Numbered from the stretch's first letter, positions 38,404 through 47,112 are shown. The stretch: DNA of 64,000 nt from Thiohalomonas denitrificans (GCA_020725115.1 DYFR01000016.1:1-64000); one strand, 5' to 3'. Numbers and translations: made by a program. Notes: a model not told the origin generated them from the sequence alone.

Positions 38404-39564
38404 ATGCAGGCGCCCCTCCCGCTCAACCGCAAACGTTTCCCCTGGCGCAGCGGCAACCGCTTCGAGCTGCTGGTGGATGGCGGTCATTTCTTTCCCGCCA
38501 TGCTCACCGCCATCAAGGCGGCGCAGCATTACGTACTGCTGGAGATGTACCTGTTCGAGTCAGGCACCATCGCCAACGAATTCATCGACGCTCTGGCGGC
38601 CGCCACCGCACGCGGTGCGCGCATATACGTGCTGCTGGATGACTTCGGCGCACGCGAGTTGCACCACGCCGATCGCCAGCGCCTGAGCAAGACCGGCGCG
38701 CATCTCGCCTTCTACAATCCACTGCGCTACGGCAAGCTGCGCCGCAATCTGTGGCGCGACCACCGCAAGCTGCTGCTGGTGGACGGCAGCGTGGCATTTA
38801 CCGGCGGCGCCGGCATCACCGATGAATTTGCCCCGGCCGACCCGCAGCACTGGCATGACGTGATGCTCGCCGTACGCGGCCCCTGCGTGGCCGACTGGCA
38901 CGCGGCCTTCGCCCAGGTATGGCACCTGGTACACAACAACCGGGGCGATATGCCGGCCCTGCCCTTGCCGCCGAATGGCGGCAACACGGCCCCCGGCCAC
39001 AGCGCCGGCCGCGTCACGCTCAACGAGCCGCTGCGCATGGAGATCAAGCGTTCGCTGCTCAAACATCTGCGCAATGCCGAGCGCCGCATCTGGATTGCCA
39101 GTGCCTATTTCATCCCATCGTGGAAGATCCGCCGCGCCCTTTACCAGGCCGCACGCCAGGGTTGCGATGTGCGCCTGCTGCTGCCCGGCCCCCACACCGA
39201 TCATCCCGGCGTACGCCATGCCGGCCGGCGCTATTACAGCAGGCTGCTGGCCGCCGGCGTACGCATCTTCGAATATCAGCCGCGCTTCCTGCACGCCAAG
39301 ATACTGCTGTGCGACACCTGGGTATCCATCGGCTCCAGCAATATCGACCGCTGGAACTTCAGCTGGAATCTGGAGGCCAATCAGGAGGTCGAGGACCACG
39401 GTCTGGCCGAGCAGGTTGCCGCCCTGTTCGAGGCCGACTTCACCCACAGCCGGGAAATCCTCGCCGGCGAATGGCGGCAGCGTGCCTGGCACCGGCGCGC
39501 CCTGGAGCGGTTCTGGGGCATCATCGAACTGTGGCTGGAGCGGCTGAGCCAGCGCCGCCCGTAG
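38404..39564 (+). CDS. clsB: cardiolipin synthase, ClsB type
   Basis: Phospholipase-D superfamily enzyme making cardiolipin from phosphatidylglycerol or related donors at the inner membrane. The 386-aa protein has two HKD motifs: H120-K122-D127 (RDHRKLLLVDG) and H297-K299-D304 (FLHAKILLCDTW), each followed by the GG or GSSN segment. It lacks the two N-terminal membrane helices of ClsA, so it matches ClsB. An upstream B repeat separates it from rnd. Confidence 0.92.
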   Translation: MQAPLPLNRKRFPWRSGNRFELLVDGGHFFPAMLTAIKAAQHYVLLEMYLFESGTIANEFIDALAAATARGARIYVLLDDFGARELHHADRQRLSKTGAHLAFYNPLRYGKLRRNLWRDHRKLLLVDGSVAFTGGAGITDEFAPADPQHWHDVMLAVRGPCVADWHAAFAQVWHLVHNNRGDMPALPLPPNGGNTAPGHSAGRVTLNEPLRMEIKRSLLKHLRNAERRIWIASAYFIPSWKIRRALYQAARQGCDVRLLLPGPHTDHPGVRHAGRRYYSRLLAAGVRIFEYQPRFLHAKILLCDTWVSIGSSNIDRWNFSWNLEANQEVEDHGLAEQVAALFEADFTHSREILAGEWRQRAWHRRALERFWGIIELWLERLSQRRP

Positions 39565-39571
39565 GCGCGCC

Positions 39572-39680
39572 AGTTACAAGTGGCAAGTTCCAATATCCAC
39601 TGCGGACGGCCCGAGACACTTTTTTGTATCAACGACGTTTTTTCACTTGAAACTTGTCACTTGCAACTTGTAACTTGCCA
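39572..39680. repeat. inverted repeat family C, copy 3 (variant)
   Basis: TTACAAGTGGCAAGTTCCAA on the left and ACTTGTCACTTGCAACTTGT on the right. The arms resemble the outer arms of family C but the GC-rich inner core is missing. It lies between clsB and the phosphodiesterase gene. Confidence 0.65.
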
Positions 39681-39682
39681 TT

Positions 39683-40219
39683 ATGAAAATCTGTCTAGTT
39701 TCCGATAGTCACGACAACCGTCCCCTGCTCGCTGCCGCAGTGGGTGAGGCCAAGGATCTGGGTGCCCAGGCAGTATTGCATTGCGGCGATGTGGTGGCGC
39801 CCACCGCACTGCGGCCACTGCAACAACTCGGCCTGCCGGTGCATGTCATCCACGGCAACAACATGGGCGACACCTACGCCATGTTCATGCTGGCACAGGA
39901 ACCCAACAGCGTCATCTTCTATCATGGCCAGGATGCCGGCCTGGAGCTGGGCGGGCGGCGCATCTTCCTGGTTCACTATCCGCATTACGCCCATGCCCTC
40001 GCTGTCACCGGCGACTGGGACATCGTCTGCTGCGGTCATGATCATCGTCCGGCGATCAAATCGATCGCCACCGTCAAGGGCGGCAGCAGCCTGCTGCTCA
40101 ACCCCGGCACCGTGGCCGGCGTCGGCCCGCGCGCCAGCTACATCTTCGGCGACCTGGAAACCATGGAATTCGAAATCCGCGACGTTCCGGGGGGGAAGAC
40201 AGATACAAGATGCAAGTGA
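39683..40219 (+). CDS. YfcE/MJ0936-family metallophosphodiesterase
   Basis: Binuclear-metal phosphodiesterase of the calcineurin-like family; relatives hydrolyse model phosphodiesters, natural substrate unknown. The 178-aa protein has SDSHDN (7-12), HCGDVV (33-38), IHGNNMGD (56-63), the VHYPHY and CGHDHRP (118-124) motifs and NPGTVAG. All metal ligands are present. The final residues (TDTRCK) and stop are encoded by a family C repeat, so the natural end is probably near FEIRDVPG. Confidence 0.88.
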   Translation: MKICLVSDSHDNRPLLAAAVGEAKDLGAQAVLHCGDVVAPTALRPLQQLGLPVHVIHGNNMGDTYAMFMLAQEPNSVIFYHGQDAGLELGGRRIFLVHYPHYAHALAVTGDWDIVCCGHDHRPAIKSIATVKGGSSLLLNPGTVAGVGPRASYIFGDLETMEFEIRDVPGGKTDTRCK

Positions 40220-40320
40220 CAAGATACAAGTTAGTGAACTCGCTGCGCTCGTACTGTTTCTGAATTCAAACAATCGTGCGCGCAGCGCACTCCTCTACTT
40301 GTATCTTGCAACTTGTATCT
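40201..40320. repeat. inverted repeat family C, copy 4
   Basis: AGATACAAGATGCAAGTGAC on the left, inner arms GAACTCGCTGCGCTCGT and GCGCGCAGCGCACTC, and CTTGTATCTTGCAACTTGTA on the right. The left arm supplies the last codons and stop of the phosphodiesterase gene. Confidence 0.85.
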
Positions 40321-40324
40321 GTGT

Positions 40325-40720
40325 TTATAGAGTTGGCTTGCCTTCTTCGGCGTACATTTTTTCGTGCTGTTCCTGGTGTTCGATGCAGCGCCGTGCGGAC
40401 GGGTAGGCCTGCAGGCGGGCGTAGGGAATATCGATGCCACAGTCCTCACACAGGCCGTAACCACCGGTAGCGATACGCTCCAGTGCGGCCTCCGCCTCGC
40501 GCAGTTCGATGATCAGGCGGCCCATCACTGCCACGTTCACATCGCTGAGCAGATCGGCCACTGACTCTTCGCCGGCATCATGCACCTGTCCGGCCAGATC
40601 ACCATACTGCTCCCCATCCGTCACCAGCAGATGCTCACGAATCTCACCGCGCAGGCGTGCACGCTCGGCAGACAGCAGTTGCTTGAGGTTATTCAGTTGC
40701 TCATCGCTCAGGTGCGTCAT
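40325..40720 (-). CDS. DksA/TraR-family zinc-finger protein
   Basis: RNA polymerase secondary-channel factor type. The 131-aa protein has a coiled-coil stretch (about 5-85) with an acidic tip-like region (HDAGEESVADLLSD) and a C-terminal zinc finger C91-x2-C94-x17-C112-x2-H115, in which the fourth ligand is His rather than Cys. It is shorter than the 151-aa E. coli DksA and resembles the conserved 'TraR/DksA C4-type' family of unknown regulon. An AAGGAAA ribosome site supports the ATG at 40720. It may act on the stringent rrn promoters of this genome, but that is inference. Confidence 0.88.
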   Translation of the reverse strand: MTHLSDEQLNNLKQLLSAERARLRGEIREHLLVTDGEQYGDLAGQVHDAGEESVADLLSDVNVAVMGRLIIELREAEAALERIATGGYGLCEDCGIDIPYARLQAYPSARRCIEHQEQHEKMYAEEGKPTL

Positions 40721-40775
40721 GGTATTTCCTTGCAGGTCGGACTTCAGTCCGACAAGAGAGCGTATCCGGCGGCAT

Positions 40776-41216
40776 TCAATAACCGGCGGTATTCTTTTCC
40801 ACCCAACGATGCCCCGAGGGCAGCTGCTCCTTTTTCCAGAATGGAGCGTTGGACTTGAGATCTTCCATGATGTAACGGCAAGCTTCGAAGGCATCCTTGC
40901 GGTGCGCCGACCAGGCCGCCACCAGTACGATGGGATCGGCGGGGCGCAGTTCGCCGACGCGATGGATGATCAGGGTATCAAGCAGGCTCCAGCGCTGGGC
41001 GGCAGCCGCACAAATCTTCTCCAGATGCTTCTCGGTCATCCCCGGATAATGTTCCAGAGTCATGGCGCTGACCGCATCACCCTCATTCAACTCGCGCATG
41101 GTGCCAACAAACACCGCCGCCGCACCGGCCATGCCATGCAGCGTGGTTTGAGCCTGCTCGTAGTCCGCCACCTCGTGCCAGGGATTCAGCGGGGCAACAC
41201 GCACCTCGATCTTCAC
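40776..41216 (-). CDS. moaE: molybdopterin synthase catalytic subunit
   Basis: Large subunit of molybdopterin synthase; converts precursor Z to molybdopterin with sulfur from MoaD. The 146-aa protein has the family segments [33 protein letters not shown] [12 protein letters not shown] and the catalytic lysine region FWKKEQL near the C-terminus. The start is GTG at 41216, one base after the moaD stop codon. Confidence 0.95.
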   Translation of the reverse strand: MKIEVRVAPLNPWHEVADYEQAQTTLHGMAGAAAVFVGTMRELNEGDAVSAMTLEHYPGMTEKHLEKICAAAAQRWSLLDTLIIHRVGELRPADPIVLVAAWSAHRKDAFEACRYIMEDLKSNAPFWKKEQLPSGHRWVEKNTAGY

Positions 41217-41217
41217 T

Positions 41218-41451
41218 TCAGCCCCCGGTCACCGGAGGAAAGAAGGCCACTTCGTCACCATCGTGCACGGTGGCATTCTGATCCGAATACTCCATGTTGA
41301 TGGCCACCAGCACATTGCCCGGCATGGCCTTGCCGCCGGAGGCCTGCAGCCATACGTCGGCTGCCGTCGCCATCTCGCCGATCTCCACAGAGGCGCCGTC
41401 ACACCCCAATTGTTCCTTCAGGCTGGCAAAGAATTTTACCGCGACAGTCAT
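41218..41451 (-). CDS. moaD: molybdopterin synthase sulfur carrier subunit
   Basis: Ubiquitin-fold sulfur carrier that is thiocarboxylated at its C-terminus and feeds MoaE. The 77-aa protein has the beta-grasp pattern and ends in the required Gly-Gly (FFPPVTGG). moaE follows after one base. Divergent from moaC over an 81-base gap. Confidence 0.95.
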   Translation of the reverse strand: MTVAVKFFASLKEQLGCDGASVEIGEMATAADVWLQASGGKAMPGNVLVAINMEYSDQNATVHDGDEVAFFPPVTGG

Positions 41452-41532
41452 GTTCTTTGTCCCCGCTCATTTGCGCCGCTATCCATCGAAAGCCTATCAT
41501 GGTTGCCCGCAGCGAACCACTTAGACACGACC

Positions 41533-42021
41533 ATGAGCGAACTGACCCATTTCAACACTGCCGGTGCGGCCCATATGGTGGACGTCGGCGCCAAGGCCGT
41601 CACCGCCCGTACCGCTGTCGCCGCCGGGCGCATCACCATGCTGCCGGCCACCCTGGCCCTGGTGAAACAGGGCAACGCCAAGAAGGGCGACGTGCTCGGC
41701 ATAGCGCGCATCGCCGGCATCATGGGCGCCAAAAAGACCGCCGAACTGATCCCGCTGTGCCACCCCATCGCCCTCACCCACGTCGACATCGAGTTCGAAC
41801 TGGACGAGGCGAACAGCGCCGTATACTGCCGTGCCACCTGCGAGACCGCCGGTCAGACCGGTGTCGAAATGGAGGCCCTCACCGCAGTGCAGGTCGCCCT
41901 GCTCACCGTGTACGACATGTGCAAGGCCGTCGACCGCGGCATGACCATCGACCACGTGCGTCTGCTGGAAAAGAAGGGCGGCAAGTCCGGCCACTGGCAC
42001 CGCGATGAATCCTCCAACTGA
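41533..42021 (+). CDS. moaC: cyclic pyranopterin monophosphate synthase
   Basis: Makes cyclic pyranopterin monophosphate from the MoaA product, first stage of molybdenum cofactor synthesis. The 162-aa protein has the [18 protein letters not shown] start (15-32), the conserved [13 protein letters not shown] segment (75-87) and the [20 protein letters not shown] region (109-128). The ATG at 41533 fits the family. No moaA is in the window. A tiny membrane protein gene follows. Confidence 0.96.
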   Translation: MSELTHFNTAGAAHMVDVGAKAVTARTAVAAGRITMLPATLALVKQGNAKKGDVLGIARIAGIMGAKKTAELIPLCHPIALTHVDIEFELDEANSAVYCRATCETAGQTGVEMEALTAVQVALLTVYDMCKAVDRGMTIDHVRLLEKKGGKSGHWHRDESSN

Positions 42022-42033
42022 GTAATGTCTTGA

Positions 42034-42213
42034 ATGAACGACAAAGAATTTGGCACCAATTTCTGGCTCGGCAACGCCATCCTCGGTCTCGCCCTCTTCA
42101 TGCTGCTGTTCATGGGTTCGCTGTGGGAGACTTTCGGCCCGCTGGCCATGGCGCTATGGGCCGCCGTGGCCGCCCTCGGCGTCTATCTGGTGATGAGCAA
42201 ACCACCGAAATAG
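42034..42213 (+). CDS. 59-aa membrane protein downstream of moaC
   Basis: A short reading frame of 59 codons starting 12 bases after the moaC stop. It has two hydrophobic stretches (about 11-32 and 36-54) separated by WETFGP and ends MSKPPK. Base composition and third-position GC bias match the neighbouring genes. The ribosome site is weak, so translation may be coupled to moaC. No family recognised. It is below the length cutoff many gene finders use. Confidence 0.6.
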   Translation: MNDKEFGTNFWLGNAILGLALFMLLFMGSLWETFGPLAMALWAAVAALGVYLVMSKPPK

Positions 42214-42314
42214 CCCCCCAAGGCGGCGATCACATAGCCGCTGCGCCGTTTCTGTACTAGACCCTTCCCTTATCCGGCCCGCACTGTGCGGGTCGTTGCA
42301 AGGGGAGGTGTGCC

Positions 42315-42926
42315 ATGAAGATCCTTATCGTCTACTACTCCATGTACGGGCATATCCAGCGTCTGGCCGAGGCGGTAGCGGAAGGTGCACGCGAGGTGGC
42401 AGGCGCCGAGGCCGTGCTGCGCCGCGTACCGGAGACCCTGCCGGCGGAAGTGCTGGCAAAAATGGGCGCTACCGCGGCACAGCAGGCGCAGACCAACATT
42501 CCCCTCTGCACGGTAGAGGAACTGGGACAGGCGGACGCCGTCATCTTCGGCACACCGACGCGCTTCGGCAACATGTGCGGCCAGATGCGGCAGTTCCTCG
42601 ATGCCACCGGACAGCTCTGGGTCAGCGGCGCGCTCATCGGCAAGGCCGGCAGTGTGTTCACCAGCAGTGCCACCCAGCACGGCGGCCAGGAGTCCACCAT
42701 CCTCAGCTTTCACACCACGCTGCTGCATCAGGGCATGGTGATCATCGGCCTGCCCTACAGTTTTCAGGGGCAAATGGGCGTGAATGAAATCACCGGCTGT
42801 TCGCCCTACGGCGCCTCCACCATCGCCGGCGGCCAGGGTGAGCGCATGCCGAGCGCCAACGAGCTGGCCGGCGCCCGCTTCCAGGGACGCCACGTCGCCA
42901 CCATTGCCGCCAAACTCTGCAGCTGA
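42315..42926 (+). CDS. wrbA: NAD(P)H:quinone oxidoreductase, WrbA family
   Basis: FMN-binding quinone reductase that performs two-electron reduction of quinones. The 203-aa protein has the flavodoxin-like FMN loop [15 protein letters not shown] (7-21), the [19 protein letters not shown] segment (78-96) and [22 protein letters not shown] (120-141, in part) typical of WrbA. A strong AGGGGAGG ribosome site precedes the ATG. Confidence 0.94.
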   Translation: MKILIVYYSMYGHIQRLAEAVAEGAREVAGAEAVLRRVPETLPAEVLAKMGATAAQQAQTNIPLCTVEELGQADAVIFGTPTRFGNMCGQMRQFLDATGQLWVSGALIGKAGSVFTSSATQHGGQESTILSFHTTLLHQGMVIIGLPYSFQGQMGVNEITGCSPYGASTIAGGQGERMPSANELAGARFQGRHVATIAAKLCS

Positions 42927-42996
42927 CGATGCGCTCCGTGGCGCGCGAGGAACAGGATGCGAGGGACGAGACTTCAGTCTGCCCGTGCCGTATCCC

Positions 42997-43587
42997 TCAT
43001 TCGATCCGGCAGGCCTCCTCGAAGGCGAGACGCGGGCCGCGCGGATACAACTTCTCGCGCACGCCGTAGCCCAGGGCGCAGATGAACAGCGACTTCACCT
43101 TGCCGTCGGGGAAAAACTCCGCATCCAGTTTGGCGTTGTCGAAGCCGGACATCGGGCCGCAGTCCAGCCCGAGGCTGCGTGCGGCGAGGATGAAATAGCC
43201 GCCCTGCAAGGCCGCGTTCAGGGTCGCGCTGGCGGCGATCTTGTCCGCCTTGCCTGCATACCAGGAGCGGGCATCGGTATGCGGAAACAGGCGCGGCAGC
43301 TTTTCGTAGAACTCCAGATCCATGCCGATGATCGCCACCACGGGTGCGGACATGGACTTGTCCACATTCCCCTCCGCCAGACAGGGCCTGAGACGCGCCT
43401 TGGCCGCGGCACTCTGCACGAATGCGATGCGTGCCGGGCAGCTGTTGGCAGCGGTCGGACCCCATTTCATCAGATCATAGAGTTGCTGCAGCTGTGCCGC
43501 GCTGACCGGACGCTCCTGCCAGTGGCTGAAACTGCGCGCCTCGCGGAACAAGGTATCCAGGGCGGTGTCATTCAGGGGTTCGTTCAT
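42997..43587 (-). CDS. nitroreductase family protein, RutE/HadB-type malonic semialdehyde reductase
   Basis: FMN-dependent NAD(P)H oxidoreductase. The 196-aa protein has the nitroreductase FMN-binding start (LFREARSFSHWQERPV), the WGPTAANSCPARIAFV segment (42-57) and the GPMSGFDNAKLDAEFF pattern seen in RutE. In E. coli RutE reduces malonic semialdehyde from pyrimidine breakdown, but no other rut genes are here, so a general nitroreductase role is equally possible. The ATG at 43587 is preferred because the upstream 30 residues are atypical. Divergent from mutH. Confidence 0.88.
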   Translation of the reverse strand: MNEPLNDTALDTLFREARSFSHWQERPVSAAQLQQLYDLMKWGPTAANSCPARIAFVQSAAAKARLRPCLAEGNVDKSMSAPVVAIIGMDLEFYEKLPRLFPHTDARSWYAGKADKIAASATLNAALQGGYFILAARSLGLDCGPMSGFDNAKLDAEFFPDGKVKSLFICALGYGVREKLYPRGPRLAFEEACRIE

Positions 43588-43675
43588 CGTGGCTTCCTTT
43601 GGTTGATGCGGGTATTGCCAGTGTAGCGACAGCGCCGGCTCGACACGAACGGCGTGGCTGCGCATACTCGCGCGC

Positions 43676-44353
43676 ATGCCTCACATTACGCCTCCCCGCG
43701 ACGAAACCGAACTGCTGGCCCGCGCGCGACGGCTCGCCGGCCGCACTCTGGGCGAACTCGCTGCCGAACTGGGCGCAGCGGTACCGGCCGATCTGCGCCG
43801 CCACAAGGGCTGGGTGGGACAGCTCGTCGAACAGGCCCTCGGCGCCACCGCCAGCTCCCTTGCTGCCCCTGACTTTGAGGCCATCGGTGTGGAACTCAAG
43901 ACCCTGCCGGTAGATGGGCGCGGCCTGCCGCGCGAATCCACCTATGTCTGTACCGTGCCGCTGGAGGCGGCGGGCGAGGATTGGGAACACAGCTGGCTGC
44001 GGCGCAAGCTGGCGCGGGTATTGTGGCTCCCGGTGCAGGCCGAGAAAGGCCTCGCACTGGCAGAGCGACGCATCGGCAGCGCCCTGTTGTGGAGTCCATC
44101 GCCGGAAGAGGAGGTGCTGCTGCGCCGCGACTGGGAGGAACTGACCGAACGCATCCTGCTCGGCGAGCTGGAGCACATCAGTGCGCGTCATGGCGAGGTG
44201 CTGCAGATCCGCCCCAAGGCTGCCGACAGCCGTGCCCTGCGCCATGCCATAGGCCTGGACGGCGAGCGCGTGCTCACCAACCCGCGCGGCTTCTATTTGC
44301 GTGCGGCATTTACCGCCGCCATCCTGCGCCGCCACTTCGTGCTGCCGGGCTGA
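43676..44353 (+). CDS. mutH: DNA mismatch repair endonuclease MutH
   Basis: Nicks the unmethylated strand at hemimethylated GATC sites after MutS/MutL activation. The 225-aa protein carries the full active site aligned to E. coli MutH: E53, D66, E73 and K75 (DFEAIGVELKTLP). Its presence implies Dam methylation in this organism. The last 16 bases of the gene (ACTTCGTGCTGCCGGG) are repeated exactly 207 bases downstream, after two repeat elements. Confidence 0.94.
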   Translation: MPHITPPRDETELLARARRLAGRTLGELAAELGAAVPADLRRHKGWVGQLVEQALGATASSLAAPDFEAIGVELKTLPVDGRGLPRESTYVCTVPLEAAGEDWEHSWLRRKLARVLWLPVQAEKGLALAERRIGSALLWSPSPEEEVLLRRDWEELTERILLGELEHISARHGEVLQIRPKAADSRALRHAIGLDGERVLTNPRGFYLRAAFTAAILRRHFVLPG

Positions 44354-44556
44354 AAGAGGGGCTGCGTTGCAAGGAAAGAAGCGCCAAGGGGGCAGAAAAC
44401 AAAACATCCAACGCAGAGACGCGGAGGCGCGGAGGCCACAGAGGGAACAGCTCAAAATCTCTGCGCCTCTGCGTTGAGGGTTTTGAATCCTGCGGTTCGG
44501 GACGTAGGGGGATAAGCGCAGCGCATCCACCCTACGATCTACTTCGTGCTGCCGGG
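44350..44556. repeat. repeat cluster bounded by a copy of the mutH 3' end
   Basis: Contains family B copy 5 (44407-44483: ACGCAGAGACGCGGAGGCGC and CTCTGCGCCTCTGCGTTGAG) and a GGATAAGCGCAGCGCATCCA palindrome with CGTAGGG/CCCTACG ends (44503-44536). The segment 44350-44540 is flanked by the 16-base direct repeat ACTTCGTGCTGCCGGG (44334-44349 and 44541-44556). No gene is seen here. Confidence 0.8.
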
Positions 44557-44597
44557 GTAAATACTCCGCAATCCTGTCGCGACGCAACAGCTGGAGT

Positions 44598-44969
44598 TCA
44601 GCCCACGCCGAGGTGCTGACCGTAGCGGGAGTAGAGTCGAGCATCCAGGTGACGGTTGTAAATGGAACGGCCGTCACCCTCAAAGTCGATAAACTCGGCA
44701 CCAATGCGGAAACAGTGCTCACTGCCGTCATACACCGTATGCGCCACACGCACACGGGCAAATACCCTTACATACTCATCGGTTTCGACATCAAGGATAT
44801 TGAGGAATATGCGCAGCATATCGCCGGTATCGGCATTGTATTCACTGAGTAACTGCAAGCCGCCCAGTGATATGTCATAGGTCCAGACATAATGCACGCT
44901 CTCATCTGAAAGCATGACTCCGACCTTGTGGCGAATTTTGATACGGGGGCTGGCGCGTCGTTCCTGCAT
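44598..44969 (-). CDS. PilZ-domain protein (c-di-GMP receptor)
   Basis: Single-domain cytoplasmic receptor for cyclic di-GMP. The 123-aa protein has the arginine motif RRASPR (4-9) and the DISLGGL motif (32-38), which together bind the dinucleotide, and then a beta-barrel. The target is unknown; no adhesin or flagellar gene is adjacent. Monocistronic as far as visible. Confidence 0.9.
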   Translation of the reverse strand: MQERRASPRIKIRHKVGVMLSDESVHYVWTYDISLGGLQLLSEYNADTGDMLRIFLNILDVETDEYVRVFARVRVAHTVYDGSEHCFRIGAEFIDFEGDGRSIYNRHLDARLYSRYGQHLGVG

Positions 44970-45029
44970 GGTCTCAATTATTCTTCATGACGCCGGGGAT
45001 GATGCCTCGGCGGGAGGTGCTGCACTATC

Positions 45030-45689
45030 TCACACCGGTGCAACACGCTGCAAAAAGTCCTGCACCAATCCCCAGCATTGATTGGCATAGGCCTCGTTGT
45101 AGCGCTCGCTGCCAGGGTTGACGAAGCCATGCCCGGCATCGAAGGCGTGTGTCTCCACGGTCTTGCCGGCGGCGGCCATTGCCTGATTGAAGCGCTCCAT
45201 CTTGTCCGGCCAGGTGCGTTCCTGCTGGGCATAGATGACCAGCACCGGGCCACCCAGCTCCGCCAGGGCCTCGCTATCGGTCACCATGCGACAGTAAAAC
45301 AGAACGGCGGAACTGACCACCTCCGGATCGAGCAACGCTGCCAGCAGCGCCTGCCTCCCCCCCAGCGACCAGCCCAGCGTGGTGACCTTGCGGCCGCCCT
45401 GTTTGAGGTGTTCCAGCGCGGCCAGGAGCTTGTTGTCGGCAATATCCTGATCCAGATTCCGCATCAGTTCACCCGCCTGCTCGGCATTGGTCGCCTTCTC
45501 GCCGTCGTACAGGTCAATGACCATCGCCTTGTAACCCAGCGCCGCCAGACGATCCGCCCACTGCTGGTTGTACTTGAGCACACCCCACCAGTCATGAATG
45601 AGCAGGATGGCATGGCTGGCCGTGTCGGGACCGACCACATAGGCCTCGGCCTCATTCCCATCGCGCGTTTTCAGAATCGTCATCGCCAT
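45030..45689 (-). CDS. dienelactone hydrolase family protein
   Basis: Alpha/beta hydrolase of 219 aa. The nucleophile elbow GWSLGGRQA places Ser108 where classical dienelactone hydrolase has Cys; the catalytic histidine is H187 in DAGHGFVNP. The family start TILKTRDGNEAEAYV fits. The natural substrate is unknown; chlorocatechol genes are absent. The ATG at 45689 is chosen over a TTG four codons upstream. Confidence 0.85.
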   Translation of the reverse strand: MAMTILKTRDGNEAEAYVVGPDTASHAILLIHDWWGVLKYNQQWADRLAALGYKAMVIDLYDGEKATNAEQAGELMRNLDQDIADNKLLAALEHLKQGGRKVTTLGWSLGGRQALLAALLDPEVVSSAVLFYCRMVTDSEALAELGGPVLVIYAQQERTWPDKMERFNQAMAAAGKTVETHAFDAGHGFVNPGSERYNEAYANQCWGLVQDFLQRVAPV

Positions 45690-45893
45690 AACAGACACCA
45701 ATAGAATTCGCTACGCACATCCCTGCAGCATGAACAGACCATCCGATCATCCCGTACCGCTGGCGGCGCCTATTGTAGCCGCGCCACTGCATGAGTCCAT
45801 CCCCTTGTGTGGCGCAGGGCCTGCGGCCATGAAACCCATATCCTTGCCCGTAACAGCACGACTCCCCCTGCCGTCGATACCGCAGCCGCCGGC

Positions 45894-46715
45894 TCACTCT
45901 TCGTGGCTGGTGCTCCGCACGATATACCCACCCGACTTTTCATCCAGTTCCATCTGCAGCAATTGTCGCGCCGCCATTTCTTCCAGCAGCTTGCTGAAGG
46001 AACGGAAACCATAATAGGACTCGTTGAAGCCCGGCTTGCGCCGCTTCAGCGCCTGTTTGACCATCGAACCCCAGATCTTTTCCTCCTCACCGCGCTCGGC
46101 AAACAGGGCATCCACTGTCTCCGTCACCAGTTCAAAGGCCTCCTGCGCCTTGTCATCTTCCTCACGCACCACCCCCTTGGTCTCGGCCGACTTCTTGCCG
46201 GCGGCCTTCTTGCGACTGCGGGTTTTTTTCTTCTCCTGCTCGCGCACCAGATCGTCGTAGAAGATGAATTCGTCGCAATTGGCAATGAGCAGATCGGAGG
46301 TGGACTTCTTCACCCCGACACCGATCACCATCTTGTTGTTCTCGCGCAGCTTGGACACCAGCGGCGAGAAATCAGAGTCGCCGCTGATGATGACGAAGGT
46401 GTCGACATGGGACTTGGTGTAACACAGATCGAGGGCATCGACCACCATGCGAATATCGGCCGAATTCTTGCCGGACTGGCGCACGTGGGGGATTTCAATC
46501 AGTTCAAACGAGGCTTCGTGCATGGGCGCCTTGAACTCCTTGTACCGCTCCCAGTCACAGTAGGCCTTTTTCACCACGATGCTGCCCTTGAGCAACAGCT
46601 TCTCCAGTACCTTGCCGATATCGAACTTGTCATACTTCGCATCACGCACGCCCAAAGCGACGTTCTCGAAGTCGCAAAACAGGGCCATGCTCTGTGTCGT
46701 GTTCATTACGCTCAT
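45894..46715 (-). CDS. NYN-domain ribonuclease-like protein with OST-HTH (LOTUS) domain
   Basis: Probable RNA-processing enzyme. The 273-aa protein has an N-terminal NYN (PIN-like, LabA/DUF88) domain with acidic metal-binding residues D15 (FCDFENVA), D87 (NSADIRM) and D113/D115 (SGDSDFSPLV), a lysine-rich linker (about 165-190) and a C-terminal OST-HTH/LOTUS domain (about 195-270). All acidic positions of an active nuclease are there. AGGAG eight bases upstream supports the ATG at 46715. Its RNA target is unknown. A cupin gene lies just upstream. Confidence 0.9.
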   Translation of the reverse strand: MSVMNTTQSMALFCDFENVALGVRDAKYDKFDIGKVLEKLLLKGSIVVKKAYCDWERYKEFKAPMHEASFELIEIPHVRQSGKNSADIRMVVDALDLCYTKSHVDTFVIISGDSDFSPLVSKLRENNKMVIGVGVKKSTSDLLIANCDEFIFYDDLVREQEKKKTRSRKKAAGKKSAETKGVVREEDDKAQEAFELVTETVDALFAERGEEEKIWGSMVKQALKRRKPGFNESYYGFRSFSKLLEEMAARQLLQMELDEKSGGYIVRSTSHEE

Positions 46716-46731
46716 ATCGGTGCTCCTGAAT

Positions 46732-47058
46732 TCAATCCAGATAATGCAGCGCCAGCCATACCGTGGGCTGCTGCGCGGTGGTCCACTCCACACGGTGACG
46801 GGTACCTGCCGGGATGTTGAGATAGTCGCCCGGACGCAGGACCACCGTATCGCCTTCGTCCTCAAAGCGCAAACCCGCGCTGCCGCTCAGCAGCACCACC
46901 CATTCGTGTTCTAACTGCTGGTACCAGAAATCCGACGGCGAAGCCTGACCATGGGAAACAATGCGCTCGAGGCGCACCATCCGCCCCTGCAGCAGAGTGT
47001 CGAACACCTCCGCCGGCAAAGGTGTCGAAATGTTGGAAAACAGATTCTGGATCTTCAT
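46732..47058 (-). CDS. small cupin-domain protein
   Basis: Single conserved beta-barrel of 108 aa with the cupin motif 1 pattern (HEWVVLLSGSAGLRFEDE) and motif 2 (LRPGDYLNIPAGTRHRVEWT). Two histidines (HEW, HRV) and a glutamate could bind a metal. Function unknown. It lies 16 bases before the NYN gene, likely co-transcribed. The ATG at 47058 is used; nine more residues are possible. Confidence 0.82.
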   Translation of the reverse strand: MKIQNLFSNISTPLPAEVFDTLLQGRMVRLERIVSHGQASPSDFWYQQLEHEWVVLLSGSAGLRFEDEGDTVVLRPGDYLNIPAGTRHRVEWTTAQQPTVWLALHYLD

Positions 47059-47112
47059 CGCATGCACCAGGTGCTTACGCCGCATCGTCGCCCTCAGTGT
47101 AGCCGGAAAAAG

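Noticed and set aside
42276..42296. Small CCCGCAC/GTGCGGG hairpin before wrbA as a terminator
   Set aside because: No T run and a short stem; not a convincing terminator.
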